This document shows positions 1 through 8,994 of a stretch of 64,000 nucleotides of DNA, piece after piece (the first letter of the stretch is position 1; each line of letters begins with the position of its first letter). The position numbers and the translations under genes are program-made. The notes below the pieces were generated by a model that was not told the DNA's origin, did not search any database, and worked only from the letters and a program-made list of their open reading frames with translations. The DNA comes from Oryzisolibacter sp. LB2S (lineage in GTDB: Bacteria; Pseudomonadota; Gammaproteobacteria; Burkholderiales; Burkholderiaceae_C): NCBI RefSeq assembly GCF_040732315.1, contig NZ_CP160388.1, positions 1,028,501 to 1,092,500 of the forward strand, read 5' to 3'.

Positions 1-1
1 C

Positions 2-1429
2 GCCCTGGCATTGATGGTGGCCGTCGGCGGCACTGCCGGCATGCTTGCAGGCCCTGCGCCGGTGCATGCGCAGTCGGCACCGGCCCTGCGTGGCCTGCCG
101 GACTTCACGGAGCTCGTGGAGCAGGTGGGGCCTTCGGTGGTGAACATCCGCACCAGCGAGAAGCTCAGTTCCCGTCCGGCGATGAACGGCATGGACGAGG
201 AAATGCTGGAGTTCTTCAGGCGCTTTGGCATCCCCGTACCCCGCGTGCCGCGCGGGCAGGGGCCGCAGCCCGAGGAGCAGCCGCGCGGCGTGGGTTCGGG
301 CTTCATCCTGAGCAGCGACGGCTTCATCATGACCAATGCCCATGTCGTCGACGGCGCGGACGAGGTGCTGGTCACCCTGACCGACAAACGCGAGTTCAAG
401 GCCAGGATCATCGGCGCCGACAAGCGTACCGACGTCGCGGTGGTGAAGATCGACGCCACGGGCCTGCCCGCCGTGCGTGTGGGCGACGTGAGCCGCCTCA
501 AGGTGGGCGAGTGGGTCATGGCCATCGGCTCGCCGTTCGGCCTGGACAACACCGTGACGGCGGGCATCGTGAGCGCCAAGCAGCGCGACACGGGCGACTA
601 TCTGCCCTTCATCCAGACCGATGTCGCGATCAACCCCGGCAACTCGGGCGGTCCGCTGATCAACATGCGCGGCGAGGTGGTGGGCATCAACAGCCAGATC
701 TATTCGCGCTCCGGCGGCTTCATGGGTATATCGTTTGCGATTCCGATGGACGAGGCCATGCGTGTGAGCGACCAGCTGCGCGCCACGGGCCGCGTGAGCC
801 GTGGGCGCATCGGTGTGCAGATCGACTCCGTGCCCAAGGATGTGGCCGAATCGCTCGGTCTGTCCAAGACGCAGGGCGCGCTGGTGCGCGGGGTGGAGTC
901 GGGCTCGCCCGCCGAAAAGGCCGGCATAGAGGCCGGCGACATCATCGTGCGCTACGACGGCAAGCCGGTCGACAAGGTGGCCGATCTGCCGCGGCTGGTG
1001 GGCAACACCAAGCCGGGCACGCGCACGGGCATCACGGTGTTCCGCCGCGGGGCGACGCGCGACCTGACCATCACCATTGGCGAGGTCGAGCCCGATGAGA
1101 AGGTGGCCGCCACCGCGGCCGAGCCGGGCACCAAGGGCGGCGCGGCGAAGGCGGCGCGGCAGCTTGGGCTGGTGGTGGCGGAAGTCACGCCGGCCCAGGC
1201 GCGGGAGCTCAAGATCAAGGGCGGCGTGCGCGTGGTGTCGGCCGAGGATGCGGCCGCCCGCGCCGGCCTGCGTACCGACGACGTGATCGTGGCCCTGGCC
1301 AACACCGAGGTGCGCAATCTCAAGGATTTCGAGTCCGTCCTGTCTCGCCTGGACAAGGGCAAGCCCATCAATGTCCTGCTGCGACGTGGCGAATGGGCGC
1401 AGTACACGCTGATCCGTCCCGAGCGCTGA
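2..1429 (+). CDS. DegP/MucD-type periplasmic serine protease (5' end outside window)
   Basis: This is a trypsin-fold Do-family protease with two PDZ domains, which degrades or refolds damaged envelope proteins in the periplasm. Counting from the first in-window Met (base 11), the catalytic triad is His111 (TNAHVV), Asp141 (TDVAVVKID) and Ser212 (GNSGGPL). PDZ1 lies at about 265-355 and PDZ2 at about 380-470. The frame is open to the window edge and an Ala/Gly-rich stretch ending in VHAQS looks like the tail of a signal peptide, so the true start is upstream. In related genomes this gene sits in the rpoE-mucB-mucD-lepA run, and lepA follows here. MucD versus DegQ cannot be decided from this fragment. 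Confidence 0.93.
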   Translation, partial: ALALMVAVGGTAGMLAGPAPVHAQSAPALRGLPDFTELVEQVGPSVVNIRTSEKLSSRPAMNGMDEEMLEFFRRFGIPVPRVPRGQGPQPEEQPRGVGSGFILSSDGFIMTNAHVVDGADEVLVTLTDKREFKARIIGADKRTDVAVVKIDATGLPAVRVGDVSRLKVGEWVMAIGSPFGLDNTVTAGIVSAKQRDTGDYLPFIQTDVAINPGNSGGPLINMRGEVVGINSQIYSRSGGFMGISFAIPMDEAMRVSDQLRATGRVSRGRIGVQIDSVPKDVAESLGLSKTQGALVRGVESGSPAEKAGIEAGDIIVRYDGKPVDKVADLPRLVGNTKPGTRTGITVFRRGATRDLTITIGEVEPDEKVAATAAEPGTKGGAAKAARQLGLVVAEVTPAQARELKIKGGVRVVSAEDAAARAGLRTDDVIVALANTEVRNLKDFESVLSRLDKGKPINVLLRRGEWAQYTLIRPER

Positions 1430-1430
1430 T

Positions 1431-1465
1431 GCGGGCGGGCCGTCACCACAGGTGGTGGCGCCCGC
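1431..1465 (+). terminator. GC-rich hairpin after the protease gene
   Basis: The outer stem GCGGGCG/CGCCCGC and the inner stem CACCAC/GTGGTG form a long hairpin starting two bases after the stop codon. No T-tract follows, so intrinsic termination is uncertain. It could instead protect the mRNA 3' end. Confidence 0.4.
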
Positions 1466-1549
1466 TTCCATGGGCCTGGTTCGATAGAATGACGCCCCTA
1501 GATTGGAGATATCCGTTATAAGCGTGCGCGCCATGCATTTGTGCATGGG

Positions 1550-1615
1550 TCATCCACAGCTGATCCACAGCTTGCGAGGATTTGCCTACGGAAATCACCC
1601 TGAATCTGTGGATAT
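1550..1615. promoter_or_regulatory. Cluster of three DnaA-box-like 9-mers
   Basis: TCATCCACA (1550-1558) and TGATCCACA (1561-1569) each differ from the consensus DnaA box TTATCCACA at one base. TGTGGATAT (1607-1615) is an inverted one-mismatch copy. All lie in the 388-base gene-free stretch 1430-1817, which otherwise holds a hairpin after the protease gene, a candidate promoter and a candidate small RNA. Function is inferred from motif similarity only. Confidence 0.4.
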
Positions 1616-1673
1616 TCTGTTGATAGGTGGTTGTTGTGACTCGGCAACGACCCTGGACCCGGCCGGGCTGACC

Positions 1674-1701
1674 TTGGTGTCAGGACCTTTTTGCCTACAA
1701 T
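1674..1701 (+). promoter_or_regulatory. Candidate sigma-70 promoter before the small RNA/lepA
   Basis: A -35-like TTGGTG (1674-1679) and a -10-like TACAAT (1696-1701) are separated by 16 bases. The -10 is strong and the -35 is weak. The predicted start, near 1707, coincides with the 5' base of a well-formed hairpin. Confidence 0.45.
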
Positions 1702-1706
1702 GAGGC

Positions 1707-1773
1707 TCCAACCATCGCAGTTGCCAAAGATTGTTGGTTCAGGGCGCGTCGCTTGCTTGACGCGCCCTTTTTT
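1707..1773 (+). ncRNA. Candidate ~66-nt structured RNA or attenuated leader upstream of lepA
   Basis: Just downstream of the candidate promoter, CCAACCATC (1708-1716) pairs with GATTGTTGG (1729-1737) around a 12-base loop. This is followed by a perfect 10-bp terminator stem, AGGGCGCGTC/GACGCGCCCT (1741-1750 with 1759-1768), and a T-run (1768-1773). No sensible reading frame is present. It could be a free small RNA or an attenuated 5' leader of lepA, whose ATG lies 45 bases beyond the terminator. The RNA call is inference; the hairpins are directly visible. Confidence 0.5.
1741..1773 (+). terminator. Rho-independent terminator 45 bases upstream of lepA
   Basis: A perfect 10-bp GC-rich stem (AGGGCGCGTC with GACGCGCCCT), an 8-base loop and six T's form a textbook intrinsic terminator. 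No obvious gene ends just before it, which is why a short non-coding transcript or attenuation of lepA is suspected. Confidence 0.8.
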
Positions 1774-1817
1774 CTTGTCCCTGGTGGGGCCAGGCCCTCA
1801 TTTGTCGTATCTCATTG

Positions 1818-3626
1818 ATGAACCACATCAGAAATTTTTCGATCATTGCGCACATCGACCATGGCAAGTCCACGCTGGCCGATCGCATCATCCAGCGCTG
1901 CGGCGGCCTGGCCGAGCGCGAGATGGAGGCCCAGGTGCTCGACTCCATGGACATCGAGAAGGAGCGCGGCATCACCATCAAGGCTCAGACGGCGGCCCTG
2001 CAGTACAAGGCGCGTGATGGTCAGGTCTACAACCTCAACCTCATCGACACCCCGGGCCATGTGGACTTCTCCTATGAGGTGAGCCGCTCGCTGTCGGCCT
2101 GCGAGGGCGCGCTCCTCGTCGTGGACGCGAGCCAGGGCGTGGAGGCGCAGACCGTGGCCAACTGCTACACCGCGCTCGACCTGGGCGTGGAAGTGCTGCC
2201 CGTGCTCAACAAGATGGACCTGCCCCAGGCCGACCCCGACAACGCCAAGGCCGAGATCGAGGACGTGATCGGCATCGACGCGAGCGAGGCCATCGCCATC
2301 TCGGCCAAGACCGGCATGGGCATCGACGACGTGCTCGAGCAAATCGTCGCCAAGGTGCCGGCGCCGCGCGGCAAGAGCGACGCGCCGCTGCGCGCCATGA
2401 TCATCGACAGCTGGTTCGACAGCTACGTGGGCGTGGTGATGCTGGTGCGCGTGGTCGACGGCGAGCTGAAGAAGGGCGAGCGCTTCAAGATGATGGCCAG
2501 CGGCGCCGCCTACGACGCCAACCAGCTCGGCGTGTTCACGCCCGCGCAGTCGCAGCGCGAGCAGCTGCGCGCGGGCGAGGTGGGCTACATCATCGCCGGC
2601 ATCAAGGAGCTCAAGGCTGCCAAGGTGGGCGACACCATCACGCTGGAGAAGAAGCTGCCCAACAACCTGGGGCCGGCCGACACGCCGCTGCCGGGTTTCA
2701 AGGAGATCCAGCCCCAGGTGTTTGCCGGTCTCTACCCGACCGAGGCCAACCAGTACGACCAGCTGCGCGACGCGCTGGAAAAGCTCCAGCTCAACGACGC
2801 CTCGCTGCACTTCGAGCCCGAGGTGTCGCAGGCGCTGGGCTTCGGCTTTCGCTGCGGTTTTCTGGGTCTCTTGCACATGGAGATCGTGCAGGAGCGCCTG
2901 GAGCGCGAGTTCGACCAGGACCTCATCACCACCGCGCCCAGCGTGGTCTACGAGGTGGTCAAGGGTGACGGCGAGGTCATCCAGGTCGAGAACCCGTCCA
3001 AGATGCCCGACCAGGGCCGCATCCAGGAGGTGCGCGAGCCCATCGTCACGGTGCACCTGTACATGCCGCAGGACTACGTGGGCCCGGTGATGACGCTGGC
3101 CAACCAGAAGCGCGGTGTGCAGATCAACATGCAGTACCACGGCCGCCAGGTCATGCTGACCTACGAGATGCCGCTCGGGGAGATCGTGCTCGACTTCTTC
3201 GACAAGCTCAAATCTGTCAGCCGCGGCTATGCCTCGATGGACTACGAGTTCAAGGAGTACCGCGCGTCCGACGTGGTCAAGGTGGACATCCTGCTCAACG
3301 GCGAGAAGGTCGACGCCCTGTCCATCATCGTGCACCGCAGCCAGGCCGCCTACCGCGGCCGCGCCGTGGCGGCGAAGATGCGCGAGATCATCTCGCGCCA
3401 GATGTTCGACGTGGCCATCCAGGCGGCCATCGGCGCCAACATCATCGCGCGCGAGACCATCAAGGCGCTGCGCAAGAACGTGCTCGCCAAGTGCTACGGC
3501 GGCGACATCACGCGCAAGCGCAAGCTCCTGGAAAAGCAGAAGGCCGGCAAGAAGCGCATGAAGCAGATCGGCTCGGTGGAAGTTCCGCAGGAGGCCTTCC
3601 TGGCCATTCTGCAGGTGGAGGATTGA
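1818..3626 (+). CDS. lepA: Translation elongation factor 4 (back-translocating GTPase LepA)
   Basis: LepA is a ribosome-associated GTPase that acts on stalled or mistranslocated ribosomes. The 602-residue protein has the family length. It starts with the usual [19 protein letters not shown], which contains the G1 loop; [12 protein letters not shown] (G3) and [10 protein letters not shown] (G4) follow, and the C-terminal LepA-specific domain ends near [19 protein letters not shown]. The ATG at 1818 gives the family N-terminus; a TTG one codon upstream is not needed. No strong Shine-Dalgarno is visible. lepB starts six bases after the stop, the standard lepA-lepB operon of betaproteobacteria. 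Confidence 0.98.
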   Translation: MNHIRNFSIIAHIDHGKSTLADRIIQRCGGLAEREMEAQVLDSMDIEKERGITIKAQTAALQYKARDGQVYNLNLIDTPGHVDFSYEVSRSLSACEGALLVVDASQGVEAQTVANCYTALDLGVEVLPVLNKMDLPQADPDNAKAEIEDVIGIDASEAIAISAKTGMGIDDVLEQIVAKVPAPRGKSDAPLRAMIIDSWFDSYVGVVMLVRVVDGELKKGERFKMMASGAAYDANQLGVFTPAQSQREQLRAGEVGYIIAGIKELKAAKVGDTITLEKKLPNNLGPADTPLPGFKEIQPQVFAGLYPTEANQYDQLRDALEKLQLNDASLHFEPEVSQALGFGFRCGFLGLLHMEIVQERLEREFDQDLITTAPSVVYEVVKGDGEVIQVENPSKMPDQGRIQEVREPIVTVHLYMPQDYVGPVMTLANQKRGVQINMQYHGRQVMLTYEMPLGEIVLDFFDKLKSVSRGYASMDYEFKEYRASDVVKVDILLNGEKVDALSIIVHRSQAAYRGRAVAAKMREIISRQMFDVAIQAAIGANIIARETIKALRKNVLAKCYGGDITRKRKLLEKQKAGKKRMKQIGSVEVPQEAFLAILQVED

Positions 3627-3632
3627 TAGACG

Positions 3633-4616
3633 ATGCAAGCCATGCAATACATCACGGGCGTGGTGCTCGCGGCCTTCGTGGGCTATATCGCCGCCTGGTA
3701 TCTGGGCGCCATCGAGGGCAACTTCGCGCTGCTGCTGTTCCTGGCCACCGTGGTCACGGGCGCCTATTGGCTGGCCGAGCGCTTCGTGTTCCTGCCGCGC
3801 CGGCGCCAGGCAGCCCAGGCACTCGAGGACGCCGCCGCCCAGCGCCGCGCCGAGCTCGACCGCATGGGCATACAAAAGGTCGATGGCGGCGTGAGCGACG
3901 TGTCCGAGGCCAGGAGCCGCCTGCTGATGCAGCCCTGGTGGCTCGATTGGACGGCGGGGCTGTTCCCCGTGATCGCCGTCGTCTTCCTGCTGCGCTCCTT
4001 TCTGTTCGAGCCGTTCAAGATTCCCTCGGGCTCGATGATCCCCACGCTGCTCGTGGGCGACCTGATCCTCGTGAACAAGTTCACCTACGGCCTGCGCCTG
4101 CCCGTGATCCACACCAAGATCACCGAGGGCAAGCCCATAGAGCGCGGCGACGTCGTGGTGTTCCGCTACCCGCCCCAGCCCAGCATGGACTACATCAAGC
4201 GCGTCGTCGGCCTGCCCGGCGACGAGGTGGCCTACCTGGACAAGCGCCTCACCGTCAATGGCAAGCCCGTGCCGACCACGCAGCTGCCCGACTTCTTCGA
4301 CAAGGACGCGATGCGCTACTTCAAGCAGTTCGAGGAGCAGCTGGGCACGCACAGGCACCGCATCCTGAACAACCCCGAGATGCCTGCCTTCATCCAGGGC
4401 GCGAGCAACTTCCCCTCGCGCGATCTGTGCCGCTACAGCGTCGAGGGCGTGTCCTGCACGGTGCCCGAGGGGCATTACTTCATGATGGGGGACAACCGCG
4501 ATAATTCGCTCGATTCGCGCTACTGGGGCTTCGTGCCGGACGAGAACATCGTGGGCAAGGCCTTCTTCGTGTGGATGAACTTCGGCAACCTCAAGCGCAT
4601 CGGCTCGTTCAACTAG
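3633..4616 (+). CDS. lepB: Signal peptidase I
   Basis: This inner-membrane Ser/Lys-dyad protease removes signal peptides from exported preproteins. It has 327 residues. Two N-terminal hydrophobic segments (about 5-25 and 28-47) and a third at about 108-124 precede the catalytic domain. Ser134 lies in PSGSMIPT, Lys189 in DYIKRVVGLPGDEV, and the late box GDNRDNSLDSRYWG is intact. It follows lepA by six bases and is followed by the DUF4845 gene. A start at the second Met (residue 4) is possible; the first ATG is kept. Confidence 0.97.
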   Translation: MQAMQYITGVVLAAFVGYIAAWYLGAIEGNFALLLFLATVVTGAYWLAERFVFLPRRRQAAQALEDAAAQRRAELDRMGIQKVDGGVSDVSEARSRLLMQPWWLDWTAGLFPVIAVVFLLRSFLFEPFKIPSGSMIPTLLVGDLILVNKFTYGLRLPVIHTKITEGKPIERGDVVVFRYPPQPSMDYIKRVVGLPGDEVAYLDKRLTVNGKPVPTTQLPDFFDKDAMRYFKQFEEQLGTHRHRILNNPEMPAFIQGASNFPSRDLCRYSVEGVSCTVPEGHYFMMGDNRDNSLDSRYWGFVPDENIVGKAFFVWMNFGNLKRIGSFN

Positions 4617-4642
4617 ACACAGTACAGAGAGGGAGAAGCAAT

Positions 4643-5008
4643 ATGGGGCGGCAACGCATTGCAGTTCGTTCGCGTCAGCGCGGGCTGTCGTTCATCGGGG
4701 TGATCTTCGTGGGCCTGATCGCCGTCGCGGCGTTTGCCATAGGCGGGCAGTCCGTGCCGATCTTCGTTGAATACATGGCCATCAAGAAGGCCGCCGCCAA
4801 GGCCGCGAGGGACGGCACCACCGTGCCCGAGGTCCGCGCCGCGTTCGACCGCGCCGCGCAGATCGACGACATCCATTCCATCTCCGGCAAGGACCTGGAG
4901 ATCACCAAGCGCGACGACAAGGTCGTTGTCTCTTTCAACTACTCGCGCGAGATCGCGCTCGCGGGACCGGCCTATCTGGTCTACCGCTTCCAGGAATCGA
5001 CGAACTAG
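4643..5008 (+). CDS. DUF4845 membrane protein between lepB and rnc
   Basis: A 121-residue protein with one membrane segment at about 14-34 ([20 protein letters not shown]) and a short extracytoplasmic domain. It matches the DUF4845 family, typically found between lepB and rnc in betaproteobacteria; its function is unknown. The start ATG at 4643 follows GAGAGGGAGAAG, a good ribosome-binding site, and lies 26 bases after lepB. The stop overlaps the rnc start by one base (TAGTG), indicating translational coupling. Pilin-like assembly has been suggested for similar N-termini, but nothing here proves it. Confidence 0.88.
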   Translation: MGRQRIAVRSRQRGLSFIGVIFVGLIAVAAFAIGGQSVPIFVEYMAIKKAAAKAARDGTTVPEVRAAFDRAAQIDDIHSISGKDLEITKRDDKVVVSFNYSREIALAGPAYLVYRFQESTN

Positions 5009-5694
5009 TGCCATCCGACAGTCTTTCGGCGCTGCAGCAGCGCCTGCAGTACCGGTTTTCCGACCCGTCGCTGCTTGCGCGTGCCGTCACGCACCGCAGC
5101 TACTGCGCCGAGCACAACGAGCGCCTGGAGTTCCTCGGCGATTCGGTGCTCAATCTGTCCGTCTCCAGCCTGCTCTTCAAGCGCATGCGGGACCTGCCCG
5201 AGGGCGAGCTCTCGCGCGTGCGCGCCCTGCTGGTCAAGCAGGATTCGCTGCACGGCATCGCCATGCGGCTCGAGTTGCCCGAGGTGCTGCGCCTGGGCGA
5301 GGGCGAAACCAAGTCCGGCGGCAAGCAGCGCCCCTCCATCCTGGCCGATGCGCTCGAGGCCATCATCGGCGCCGTCTATCTGGACGCGGGCTATGAGGTC
5401 GCCCAGGCCCTGGTGCACCGCCTGTTCGAGGGCGTGGAGCTCAGCCCGCGCCTGCAGGAGGCCGCAAAGGACGCCAAGACCGCATTGCAGGAGTGGCTGC
5501 AGGGTCGCAAAATGAGCCTGCCGCAGTACCGCGTGGAGGGCACCACGGGCGTTGCCCACCGGCAGCAGTTCCACGTTGTCTGCGAGGTGCCCGCGCTGCG
5601 GCTCGTGGCGCGCGGCAGCGGCGCGTCGCGCCGCGCGGCAGAGCAGGCTGCCGCCGCCGCCATGCTGACCCAACTGAAGGCGAAACAGCCATGA
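5008..5694 (+). CDS. rnc: Ribonuclease III
   Basis: Rnc is a double-strand-specific endoribonuclease that processes rRNA precursors and structured mRNAs. The 228-residue protein has the signature [12 protein letters not shown] (Glu41, Asp45) and [16 protein letters not shown] in the catalytic domain. A C-terminal dsRNA-binding domain spans about 155-225 and ends in the usual [12 protein letters not shown] helix. The start is GTG at 5008, sharing its G with the TAG stop of the preceding gene. The 3' end overlaps era by four bases (ATGA). Confidence 0.97.
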   Translation: MPSDSLSALQQRLQYRFSDPSLLARAVTHRSYCAEHNERLEFLGDSVLNLSVSSLLFKRMRDLPEGELSRVRALLVKQDSLHGIAMRLELPEVLRLGEGETKSGGKQRPSILADALEAIIGAVYLDAGYEVAQALVHRLFEGVELSPRLQEAAKDAKTALQEWLQGRKMSLPQYRVEGTTGVAHRQQFHVVCEVPALRLVARGSGASRRAAEQAAAAAMLTQLKAKQP

Positions 5695-6695
5695 ATGCTA
5701 TGAATACAGAAGCTGGAGGCGCTGATCAGTCGGGCGCTGGAGGCCAAAATGACCTTGAATCCATGCTCGCCGCGGCCCGTCCCGCAGGCAGCGGCGGCGA
5801 GGGCCAGCGCTGCGGCCTGATCGCCATCGTGGGCAAGCCCAACGTGGGCAAGTCCACGCTGATGAATGCCCTCGTGGGCCAGAAGATCTCGATCACCAGC
5901 CGCAAGGCCCAGACCACGCGCCACCGCATCACCGGCATACGCACGCTCGGCAGCACGCAGTTCGTCTTTGTGGACACGCCTGGCTTTCAGACCCGGCACA
6001 GCACGGCTTTGAACAAGTCGCTGAACAAGACCGTGATGGGCGCCATCGGCGACGTGGACCTGATCCTGTTCGTCGTCGAGGCCGGCAGCTTCACGCTGGC
6101 CGACGCCAAGGTGCTGAGTCTGTTCAAGCCCGGCATCCCGACGCTGCTCATCGCCAACAAGCTCGACACCGTGCACCGCCGCGCCGAGATCGCGCCCTGG
6201 CTCAAGAGCATGCAGGAGAGGCACCCCTTCGCCGAGTTCGTGCCCATGTCGGCCAAGAACAAGGGCGACATCGAGCGCCTGTTCGGCATCTGCGAAAAAT
6301 ACCTGCCCGAGCAGCCCTGGTGGTACGCCGAGGACGAGCTCACCGACCGCAGCGAAAAATTCCTCGCCAGCGAGACGGTGCGCGAAAAGCTGTTCCGCTT
6401 CACGGGCGACGAGCTGCCCTACACCTCCACGGTCGTCATCGACAAGTGGGACGAGGAAAAGAGCAAGCAGCACAAGCGCTTCATCCGCATTGCGGCCACC
6501 ATCGTCGTCGAGCGCGAGGGCCACAAGGCCATGGTGATCGGCGAGAAGGGCGAGAAATTGAAGCGCATCAGCACCGAGGCGCGCCTGGAGCTCGAAAAGC
6601 TCATGGACGCCAAGGTGTTCCTCGAGGTCTGGGTCAAGGTGCGCTCTGGCTGGGCCGATGACGAGGCGCGCGTCCGCTCTTTTGGTTATGAGTGA
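5691..6695 (+). CDS. era: Ribosome-assembly GTPase Era
   Basis: Era binds 16S rRNA and helps 30S maturation. The 334-residue protein has G1 GKPNVGKS at 48-55, G3 DTPGF, G4 NKLD and a C-terminal KH domain with [12 protein letters not shown]. Era proteins usually begin only a few residues before G1; here about 40 residues precede it. Residues 6-21 of this extension are encoded by a copy of the 48-base dispersed repeat (5706-5753). The start ATG at 5691 overlaps the rnc stop. A start nearer the GTPase domain cannot be excluded but has no better ribosome-binding site. Confidence 0.97.
   Translation: MNAMNTEAGGADQSGAGGQNDLESMLAAARPAGSGGEGQRCGLIAIVGKPNVGKSTLMNALVGQKISITSRKAQTTRHRITGIRTLGSTQFVFVDTPGFQTRHSTALNKSLNKTVMGAIGDVDLILFVVEAGSFTLADAKVLSLFKPGIPTLLIANKLDTVHRRAEIAPWLKSMQERHPFAEFVPMSAKNKGDIERLFGICEKYLPEQPWWYAEDELTDRSEKFLASETVREKLFRFTGDELPYTSTVVIDKWDEEKSKQHKRFIRIAATIVVEREGHKAMVIGEKGEKLKRISTEARLELEKLMDAKVFLEVWVKVRSGWADDEARVRSFGYE
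5706..5753 (+). repeat. 48-base dispersed repeat, copy 1 (inside era)
   Basis: The copy aligns without gaps to the other ten. The right half, GGCGCTGGAGGCCAAAATGA, is a near-perfect match; the left half is diverged but keeps the GCT triplet and its spacing. It is read in frame as [16 protein letters not shown], in the non-structural N-terminal extension of Era. Confidence 0.65.
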
Positions 6696-6725
6696 ACCCC
6701 TCTGCGCCTGGCATGCAGGCCTGGA

Positions 6726-6760
6726 GCGCCGGCATCCTGCCGGTACTGATGCGCCGGCGC
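6726..6760. other. GC-rich imperfect hairpin between era and recO
   Basis: GCGCCGGCAT (6726-6735) pairs with ATGCGCCGGCGC (6749-6760) with a two-base bulge. It lies in the 105-base era-recO gap and has no T-tract. It may be an mRNA processing or stability structure; no function is shown. Confidence 0.3.
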
Positions 6761-6800
6761 CGCAGGCCGCGCCCCAGGGGAGGAGGGGGTAAGCATCCCC

Positions 6801-7586
6801 ATGGCCACACGCCGCATTGCCGACGAACCCGCCTATGTCCTGCACGCCTACGACTGGAGTGAATCCAGCCTGATCCTGGACGTGTTCACGCGCCACTACG
6901 GCCGCGTGGCGCTGGTTGCCAAGGGGGCGAAGAAGCCCACCTCCAACTTCCGCCCCGTGCTGCTGCCGCTGCAGCCCCTGCGCCTCGCCTGGGGCTGGGC
7001 GGGCGAGGTCGGGCAGGGCGAGATCCACGCCCTCAAGGGCGCGGAATGGGCCGGGGGCCATGTGCTGCCCACGGGCGACGCGCTGCTCGCCGGCATGTAC
7101 CTGAACGAACTGCTGCTGCGCCTGCTCGCGCGCGAGGACACGCATGCTGGTCTGTTCGACCTCTATGCCGGCGTGGTGCGCGTGTTGGGCAGCGGTGCGC
7201 ATGGCGACACGCTTGAGCCCGTGCTGCGCGCCTTCGAGCTGCTCTTGTTGCGCGAGATCGGCCTGCTGCCCGCGCTCGATGCCGAGACCGCGACGCTCGC
7301 CGCCCTGGCGCCCGATGCGCGCTATACCCTGGTGGCCGAGGGCGGCCTGCGCGCGGCCGCTGCGGCTGAGCGCGCGGCGCTCACGGGCGCGCAGTGGCTG
7401 GCGCTGCAGGCCGCGCTGGAGCAGGGCGGGGCCGCGGGCTATACGGCCGTGCTGCGCGCCGTGGCCGACGCGGGAACCCAGGCCGCGGCCGAGCTCAAAG
7501 CACAATTGCGCACGCTGCTGCAATACCATTGCGGCAGCCCCCTGCTGCGCACGCGCCAGCTCATGATGGACCTGCAATCGCTATGA
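6801..7586 (+). CDS. recO: DNA repair protein RecO
   Basis: RecO is a recombination mediator that, with RecR, loads RecA onto SSB-coated single strands. The 261-residue protein has the N-terminal OB-fold with [20 protein letters not shown] and [13 protein letters not shown], followed by the helical C-terminal domain. The N-terminus carries the family's usual extra residues ahead of the conserved block. The start is ATG at 6801 after a G-rich stretch (GGGGAGGAGGGGG) that can serve as ribosome-binding site. The stop overlaps pdxJ (ATGA). It is part of the era-recO-pdxJ-acpS run. Confidence 0.95.
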   Translation: MATRRIADEPAYVLHAYDWSESSLILDVFTRHYGRVALVAKGAKKPTSNFRPVLLPLQPLRLAWGWAGEVGQGEIHALKGAEWAGGHVLPTGDALLAGMYLNELLLRLLAREDTHAGLFDLYAGVVRVLGSGAHGDTLEPVLRAFELLLLREIGLLPALDAETATLAALAPDARYTLVAEGGLRAAAAAERAALTGAQWLALQAALEQGGAAGYTAVLRAVADAGTQAAAELKAQLRTLLQYHCGSPLLRTRQLMMDLQSL

Positions 7587-8350
7587 CCTCACATCCACGC
7601 ACCGCCCTCTCGGTCAACGTCAACAAGGTCGCCCTGGTGCGCAACACGCGCCATCTGGGCATTCCCAGCGTCACGCGCGCCGCGCAGCTGTGCCTGGAGG
7701 CCGGTGCCCAGGGCATCACCATCCACCCCCGGCCCGACGAGCGCCACATCCGCGCGCAGGACGTGTACGAGCTGGCCGAGCTGCTAAAGCAATGGCCCGA
7801 GGCCGAGTTCAACATCGAGGGCAACCCCACGCACAACCTCATGGAGTTCATCCGCCAGGTGCGCCCGCATCAGGCCACCTTCGTGCCCGACAGCGTGGAG
7901 CAGTTCACCAGCGACCATGGCTGGCGCTTCCCCGAGGACGCCGAGCGCCTGGCCCCGCTGATCGCCGAATGCCACGAGCTTGGCGTACGCGTGAGCCTGT
8001 TCATGGACCCCATCCCCGAGCAAATGGCCCCGGCGCGCGCCGTCGGCGCCGACCGCGTGGAGCTCTACACCGAACCCTACGCCGCCGCCTGGGGCGGGCC
8101 GCAGCAGTCGGCCGAGCTCGCGCGCTACCGCCTGGCCGCCATGGCGGCCGCGGCCGCGGGCCTGGGCATCAACGCCGGGCATGACCTGAACCGCGACAAC
8201 CTGGCCGACTTTCTGGGCGCCGTGCCAGGCGTGCTCGAGGTGTCCATTGGCCACGCGCTCATCGCCGACGCGCTGGAGCTGGGCTACGACGACACGGTGC
8301 GCGCCTACCAGCGCTGCATAGACCAGGGCATGCTAGAGCGAGACTCCTGA
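7583..8350 (+). CDS. pdxJ: Pyridoxine 5'-phosphate synthase
   Basis: PdxJ condenses 1-deoxyxylulose 5-phosphate with 3-amino-2-oxopropyl phosphate to give pyridoxine 5'-phosphate, the last ring-closing step of the DXP-dependent vitamin B6 route. The 255-residue TIM barrel shows [30 protein letters not shown] (His/Arg active-site block) and EFNIEGNP, all typical. The start at 7583 gives a four-base overlap with recO. A 48-base repeat begins one base after the stop codon and acpS follows 58 bases on. Confidence 0.97.
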   Translation: MTSHPRTALSVNVNKVALVRNTRHLGIPSVTRAAQLCLEAGAQGITIHPRPDERHIRAQDVYELAELLKQWPEAEFNIEGNPTHNLMEFIRQVRPHQATFVPDSVEQFTSDHGWRFPEDAERLAPLIAECHELGVRVSLFMDPIPEQMAPARAVGADRVELYTEPYAAAWGGPQQSAELARYRLAAMAAAAAGLGINAGHDLNRDNLADFLGAVPGVLEVSIGHALIADALELGYDDTVRAYQRCIDQGMLERDS

Positions 8351-8351
8351 A

Positions 8352-8399
8352 TTCATAGCTGCTAGCGATTGCTGCACAAGCGCTGGTGGCATATTTGAT
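8352..8399 (+). repeat. 48-base dispersed repeat, copy 2 (pdxJ-acpS gap)
   Basis: This copy fills almost the whole pdxJ-acpS gap. Left arm TTCATAGCTGCTAGCGAT and right arm AGCGCTGGTGGCATATTT match the consensus TTGATAGCTGCCAGCGCT / GGCGCTGGAGGCCGATTT. It aligns ungapped with the others. Confidence 0.85.
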
Positions 8400-8408
8400 T
8401 CACAAACC

Positions 8409-8801
8409 ATGATCTACGGCATAGGCACGGACATCTGCGACGTGCGCCGCATCCGCGAGAGCCTTGCGCGCCATGGCGACCGCTTTGCCGAGCGCGTGCT
8501 CGCCGCCGGCGAGCTCGCCACCTGGCGCGCGCGCAGCGCCCGCTGGCCCGAGCGCGGCGTGCGCTTTCTGGCCACGCGCTTTTCCGCCAAGGAGGCCTTC
8601 AGCAAGGCCATTGGCCTTGGCATGACCATGCCCATGACCTGGCGCGCCTGCGAGGTAGTGAACCTGGCGAGCGGCCAGCCGAGCATCGTGCTGCATGGCG
8701 CGCTCAAGGACTGGTGCGAGGCGCGCGGCCTGCGCGTGCACCTCTCGGTGACCGACGAGAGCGACTACGCGGCGAGCTTTTGCGTGGTCGAGAAGGATTG
8801 A
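8409..8801 (+). CDS. acpS: Holo-[acyl-carrier-protein] synthase
   Basis: AcpS transfers the 4'-phosphopantetheine arm from CoA to apo-ACP for fatty-acid synthesis. The 130-residue protein has the two magnesium-binding signatures [12 protein letters not shown] near the N-terminus and [13 protein letters not shown] in the middle, and is of family length. It begins nine bases after the copy-2 repeat, so the repeat occupies the region where the ribosome-binding site would lie; no strong Shine-Dalgarno is seen, and the gene is probably co-transcribed with pdxJ. Confidence 0.96.
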   Translation: MIYGIGTDICDVRRIRESLARHGDRFAERVLAAGELATWRARSARWPERGVRFLATRFSAKEAFSKAIGLGMTMPMTWRACEVVNLASGQPSIVLHGALKDWCEARGLRVHLSVTDESDYAASFCVVEKD

Positions 8802-8854
8802 GGCAGCCCGCGCGGTGCCCGTTGCGCGCTCCGGCCACGCCAGGCAAAGAATCC

Positions 8855-8951
8855 ACCATGGCCGTCATCCCCGCGAAGGCGGGGATCCAGCGGCGACGGC
8901 CAGGGGTGGCGTGGTGACTGTGGATCCCCGCCTTCGCGGGGATGACGGTGG
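8855..8951. repeat. Long palindromic repeat (CGTCATCCCCGCG type)
   Basis: An arm beginning GCCGTCATCCCCGCGAAGG (8861-8889) is mirrored by an arm ending CGCGGGGATGACGG (8921-8948), around about 31 bases of unique sequence. Each arm is itself a small palindrome (CCCCGC/GCGGGG). Similar CGTCATCCCCGCG-type palindromes occur in many proteobacterial genomes, which I know from memory. It lies in the acpS-nagZ gap and would fold into a very stable RNA hairpin. Confidence 0.85.
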
Positions 8952-8994
8952 TTTATGCTTGCTAGGCCGTGGCGGCCAGCGTCAGAGAATCAAA

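Noticed and set aside
1503..1703. A 66-codon open frame between the protease gene and lepA
   Set aside because: It lacks a ribosome-binding site, has unusual composition for this genome and runs over the DnaA-box-like motifs and the candidate promoter.
1812..4475. An 887-codon open frame antisense to lepA and lepB
   Set aside because: It mirrors two well-conserved genes, is rich in His/Leu/Gly typical of antisense frames in GC-rich DNA, and shows no protein family features.
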